NCBI RefSeq assembly: GCF_040045035.1
Contig: NZ_JBDZDS010000008.1
Span: forward strand, 62,001 to 126,000
Length of the DNA stretch: 64,000 nucleotides
Reading direction: 5' to 3'
Source: Pseudaminobacter sp040045035
GTDB taxonomy: Bacteria; Pseudomonadota; Alphaproteobacteria; Rhizobiales; Rhizobiaceae
Part shown: positions 61,307 to 64,000 of the stretch, piece by piece
Numbering within the stretch: the first letter of the stretch is position 1
How the letters are laid out: every line of letters begins with the position of its first letter
The notes under the pieces: generated by a model
Seen by the model: only the letters and a program-made list of their open reading frames with translations
Told to the model about the DNA's origin: nothing
The model's database searches: none
Position numbers and translations under genes: made by a program

Positions 61307-63295
61307 ATGCAGGAACGGACGTTCAAGCGCCTGTTCACGCCGGTTGCGCTGCGCCACAAGACGCTGCGCAACCGCATCGTCTTCGGCGCGCACACCGCCA
61401 ACATGGCCGTGGAAGGCCTGCCGACCGAGCGCCACGCCGCCTACTATGCCGAACGGGCCAAGGGCGGCGCGGCGATGGTGGTGGTCGAGCCCGTGCCGGT
61501 ACATGCGGCGGCGGTGCTGACGCGCGGCAATTTTCGCCACTCCGATGACGGCGTGATCCCGCATTTCCGAAAGGTGACGGAAGCCATACACGAGCATGGC
61601 GCCGTCGCCATCCAGCAGCTCTACCATGTCGGCCAGCATGGCGACGCCGACAATTCCTTCCATGCCGCGTGGTCGCCTTCCGGCCTGCCGAGCTATCACG
61701 ACAGCGACGGCTCCCACCGCATGAGCGAGGCCGAGATCGAGGAGACGATCGATGGCTTCGTCCAGGCGGCCCGCCGCTGTCGGGAGGCGGGCTTCGACGG
61801 CGTCGAGGTCTGGGCCGCCTATCACGGCATGCTCGATCAGTTCTGGACGCCATGGTCCAACCGGCGCGACGACCGCTGGGGCGGCAGCCTGGAAAACCGC
61901 ACCCGCTTCAGCCGCGAGGTGCTGACGCGCATCCGCAAGGTTTGCGGCGAGGATTTTATCGTCGGGCTGGCGGTGAATGACGAGCCCGACGTCGAGGTGG
62001 CGCTGAAGCGCGAGGCCACCGCCGAAATCTTCGCGCATCACGACCGCGACGGGCTGATCGACTACGTCACCTGCGGGTCGGGCGGCTATTTCGACTTCTA
62101 CAAGCTGATGCCGACCTTCCTCTATCCCGAGAAGCTCGGCGCAGATCTCGCATCCGTGCTGAAGGGCGCGGTCTCTCATGCGCTGGTTACGGCCGAAAGC
62201 CATATCCGCACGCCGGAAAATGCCGAAACCGTGCTGAGCGAGGGCATGGCCGACCTGGTTTCCATCGTGCGCGGCCAGATCGCCGATCCGCACCTCGCCA
62301 ACAAGGCGAAGGAAGGCCGGCCCGAGGACATTCGCGGCTGCCTCTCCTGCAACCAGATGTGCTGGGGCAGGCGCTCGCGCGACTACTGGATAAGCTGCGT
62401 GGTCAACCCGTCGGCCGGGCGCGAATGGGAATGGGGCGGCGATACTTTCCAGCCGGCACCCGTTTCAAAGCGCGTCCTGGTGGTCGGCGGCGGACCGGCC
62501 GGGCTGGAAGCGGCGCGCGTGGCGGCCGAGCGCGGCCACAAGGTGGTGCTTGCCGAGGCGTCGGATCGCCTTGGCGGCCAGTTCCGGCTTGCCGGTCTGC
62601 AGCCGCGCCGCGCGCAGGTGCTAGACCTGCTTAGCTGGTACGAACGGCAGTTGCAGAAGCTCGGCGTCGAGGTGCGCTACAACGCTTACATGGAGGCCGA
62701 CGATATTGTCGCCGAGGCGGCGGACGAGGTGATCGTCGCCACGGGCTCGCTGCCGCCCGAAACCGGCTTCCAGCGGGCGCTGCCGCAGGTCGAGACGCTG
62801 CCGGGCATCGAGCGTGGAAAGTTTTTCTCGGCCGAAGCCGTCATGGCGGGCGAGGCCCGGCCGGGCAGGCGCGTCGTCGTGTTCGACGAGGGCGGCAACT
62901 GGAAGGGCTGCGGCACGGCCTGGAAGCTGGCCGAGGACGGGCATGAGGTTACCATCGTCACACCCGATCCGCTGGTCGGCAAGGAACTGCAGCGCACCAC
63001 CGCCGACTTTCCGCTGCGCCGAAATTTGGCGCGGCTCGGCGTGCGCATCGCGACCGAGAGCGCGATCCTCGAATGGACGGGCTCCGCCGCGCGGGTTGCC
63101 TCATTCCTCGACGGTCGGGAAGAGCTGATCGAGGCGGATGCGTTGGTTTTCGCCGCCACCAATGCCGCCGAAGACAGCTTGGCACAGGGCCTTGCCGAGC
63201 GAGGCGTTGCCTTCACCGCCATCGGCGATTGCGTTGCTGCGCGGCAGGCACCCTATGCCATCCACGAAGGGCGCAAGGTCGCGTTGCGCCTGTAG
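61307..63295 (+). CDS. FMN/FAD-dependent oxidoreductase, TMADH/DgcA-like, second copy
   Basis: The 662-residue protein has the same architecture: an OYE barrel (LRHKTLRNRIVFGAHTANMA, GAVAIQQLYHVGQHGDADNS, WGGSLENRTRFSREVLTRI), then four cysteines C345, C348, C352 and C364 (CLSCNQMC...SC) that can hold a [4Fe-4S] cluster, and a C-terminal nucleotide-binding domain (VLVVGGGPAGLEAARVAAER). GGGAGGGAGGAG precedes ATG 61307. It is co-directional with copy 1 after 44 bases. The two are clearly diverged, so they may take successive methylamine substrates or act as partner subunits. Demethylation of a secondary or tertiary amine is inferred from the family and neighbours. Confidence 0.87.
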   Translation: MQERTFKRLFTPVALRHKTLRNRIVFGAHTANMAVEGLPTERHAAYYAERAKGGAAMVVVEPVPVHAAAVLTRGNFRHSDDGVIPHFRKVTEAIHEHGAVAIQQLYHVGQHGDADNSFHAAWSPSGLPSYHDSDGSHRMSEAEIEETIDGFVQAARRCREAGFDGVEVWAAYHGMLDQFWTPWSNRRDDRWGGSLENRTRFSREVLTRIRKVCGEDFIVGLAVNDEPDVEVALKREATAEIFAHHDRDGLIDYVTCGSGGYFDFYKLMPTFLYPEKLGADLASVLKGAVSHALVTAESHIRTPENAETVLSEGMADLVSIVRGQIADPHLANKAKEGRPEDIRGCLSCNQMCWGRRSRDYWISCVVNPSAGREWEWGGDTFQPAPVSKRVLVVGGGPAGLEAARVAAERGHKVVLAEASDRLGGQFRLAGLQPRRAQVLDLLSWYERQLQKLGVEVRYNAYMEADDIVAEAADEVIVATGSLPPETGFQRALPQVETLPGIERGKFFSAEAVMAGEARPGRRVVVFDEGGNWKGCGTAWKLAEDGHEVTIVTPDPLVGKELQRTTADFPLRRNLARLGVRIATESAILEWTGSAARVASFLDGREELIEADALVFAATNAAEDSLAQGLAERGVAFTAIGDCVAARQAPYAIHEGRKVALRL

Positions 63296-63429
63296 ATCAG
63301 GTCCGATCTCGCCCACGACTACTCGTCTTGGGCCGTCGGTGGCCAAGAGCGATATACCGGCTCTGGATGGATGCAACGAGCTGAAGCCTCCGGCGTTTCC
63401 TTCCGGAACGCACGCGCCGGACTCTCTCC

Positions 63430-64000
63430 ATGAGAATTGCCCATATCGCTCCGCTATATGAATCCGTGCCTCCCAAACTCTATGGCGGAACCGAGCGCAT
63501 CATCTGCTATCTGGTCGATGAGCTGGTCGGAATGGGCCACGACGTCACCCTGTTTTCCAGTGGCGACGCAAAAACCAGGACTCGCCTGGTGGCGGTGCGC
63601 GACCAGGCCCTTTGGCTCGATCCGCATCCGTTGAAATCGCCTATCGCGGCACATTATTCCATGCTGGACGAAGTGCGCCGCCATGCGGGGGAGTTCGACA
63701 TCCTGCATTTCCATCTCAGCCATTTCATGCATTTTCCCTTTTTCGAGCACATGCCGGAGCGCACGCTCACCACGCCTCATGGCCGCCTCGACTACAGGGA
63801 TCTGAAGGGCGCCTACCGCCGCTGGCCCCGCTTTCCCATGGTCTCGATCTCGCATAGCCAGCGACAGCCGCTTGACGAGGCCAACTGGGTGGGAACCGTT
63901 CACCACGGCTTGCCCCTCGACCTCTATCGTCCGCTGCGGGAGGTCGATCCCGACGCGGGTTACCTGGCTTTCCTCGGCCGTCTTTCCCGCGATAAACGAC
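63430..64000 (+). CDS. GT4-family glycosyltransferase (partial)
   Basis: The frame starts at ATG 63430 and runs off the right window edge, so 190 residues are visible. They open MRIAHIAPLYESVPPKLYGG, followed by TERIICYLVDELVGMGHDVT, FDILHFHLSHFMHFPFFEHM, TLTTPHGRLD, VSISHSQRQPLDEANWVGTV and YLAFLGRLSRDKR. This is the N-terminal Rossmann half and the start of the donor-binding half of a GT-B family 4 transferase. Such enzymes transfer a sugar from a nucleotide-sugar or act in sucrose or glycan synthesis. The acceptor is unknown. No signal peptide is visible. The gene lies 134 bases past the flavoprotein pair and seems unrelated. Confidence 0.85.
   Translation, partial: MRIAHIAPLYESVPPKLYGGTERIICYLVDELVGMGHDVTLFSSGDAKTRTRLVAVRDQALWLDPHPLKSPIAAHYSMLDEVRRHAGEFDILHFHLSHFMHFPFFEHMPERTLTTPHGRLDYRDLKGAYRRWPRFPMVSISHSQRQPLDEANWVGTVHHGLPLDLYRPLREVDPDAGYLAFLGRLSRDKR

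Overview
The window is high-GC, gene-dense chromosomal-type DNA that looks alphaproteobacterial, most likely from the Rhizobiales (Hyphomicrobiales) and perhaps close to Mesorhizobium/Aminobacter. The taxonomic call is inferred from gene content: an arginase/ornithine cyclodeaminase pair with an Lrp regulator, a fused transaldolase-phosphoglucose isomerase, a NodT-type efflux lipoprotein, a SahR-like site before metH, BMP-type nucleoside transport, and stachydrine/betaine demethylase homologues. I see no tRNA, rRNA, CRISPR array, insertion sequence or prophage. Both window edges cut a gene.

Layout. 1-2.9 kb: an amino-acid-type binding protein (cut), an Lrp regulator, and divergent arginine catabolism (arginase, ornithine cyclodeaminase). 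3.1-10.8 kb: a tight pentose-phosphate operon (transketolase, Tal-Pgi fusion, 6-phosphogluconate dehydrogenase, glucose-6-phosphate dehydrogenase) closed by a strong terminator. 10.9-15.4 kb: a GlsB-type stress membrane protein, a Crp-family regulator, a slipin, a PF10091 glycoside hydrolase and an orphan Rieske protein. 15.5-24.9 kb: a complete RND efflux operon (adaptor, two permeases, outer-membrane lipoprotein). 25-31.6 kb: B12-dependent methionine synthase, a Nudix hydrolase coupled to a 60-residue zinc-ribbon protein, and malonyl-CoA synthetase.

31.7-42.4 kb looks like one catabolic locus: a nucleoside ABC importer with two nucleoside hydrolases on the minus strand, two paralogous PF06684 proteins on the plus strand, and an enamidase-like amidohydrolase, a MarR regulator and an isochorismatase-fold hydrolase on the minus strand. 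Related 18-bp dyads (TTGTT-N8-AACAA type) lie in its promoter regions. It probably imports a nucleoside, releases the base and opens an N-heterocycle. The substrate cannot be read from sequence. 42.7-47.8 kb: an epimerase and an SDR, then a GntR regulator with an LhgO-like oxidase, divergent from an omega-aminotransferase.

48.2-63.3 kb is rich in betaine genes. A canonical cobalamin riboswitch precedes a GbcA/Stc2-like Rieske monooxygenase, its GbcB-like reductase and an 84-residue unknown. A two-gene L-fucose-type pair, a peroxiredoxin and a PEBP-like protein follow. Then come a betaine-type ABC importer, a ProC-like reductase with its TetR regulator, and, divergently, two TMADH-like flavoprotein demethylases. 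The Rieske pair and the flavoproteins could remove successive N-methyl groups from glycine betaine or proline betaine. The B12 riboswitch on the oxygenase is the most striking feature: it suggests a B12-independent demethylase switched on when cobalamin is scarce. The window ends inside a GT4 glycosyltransferase.
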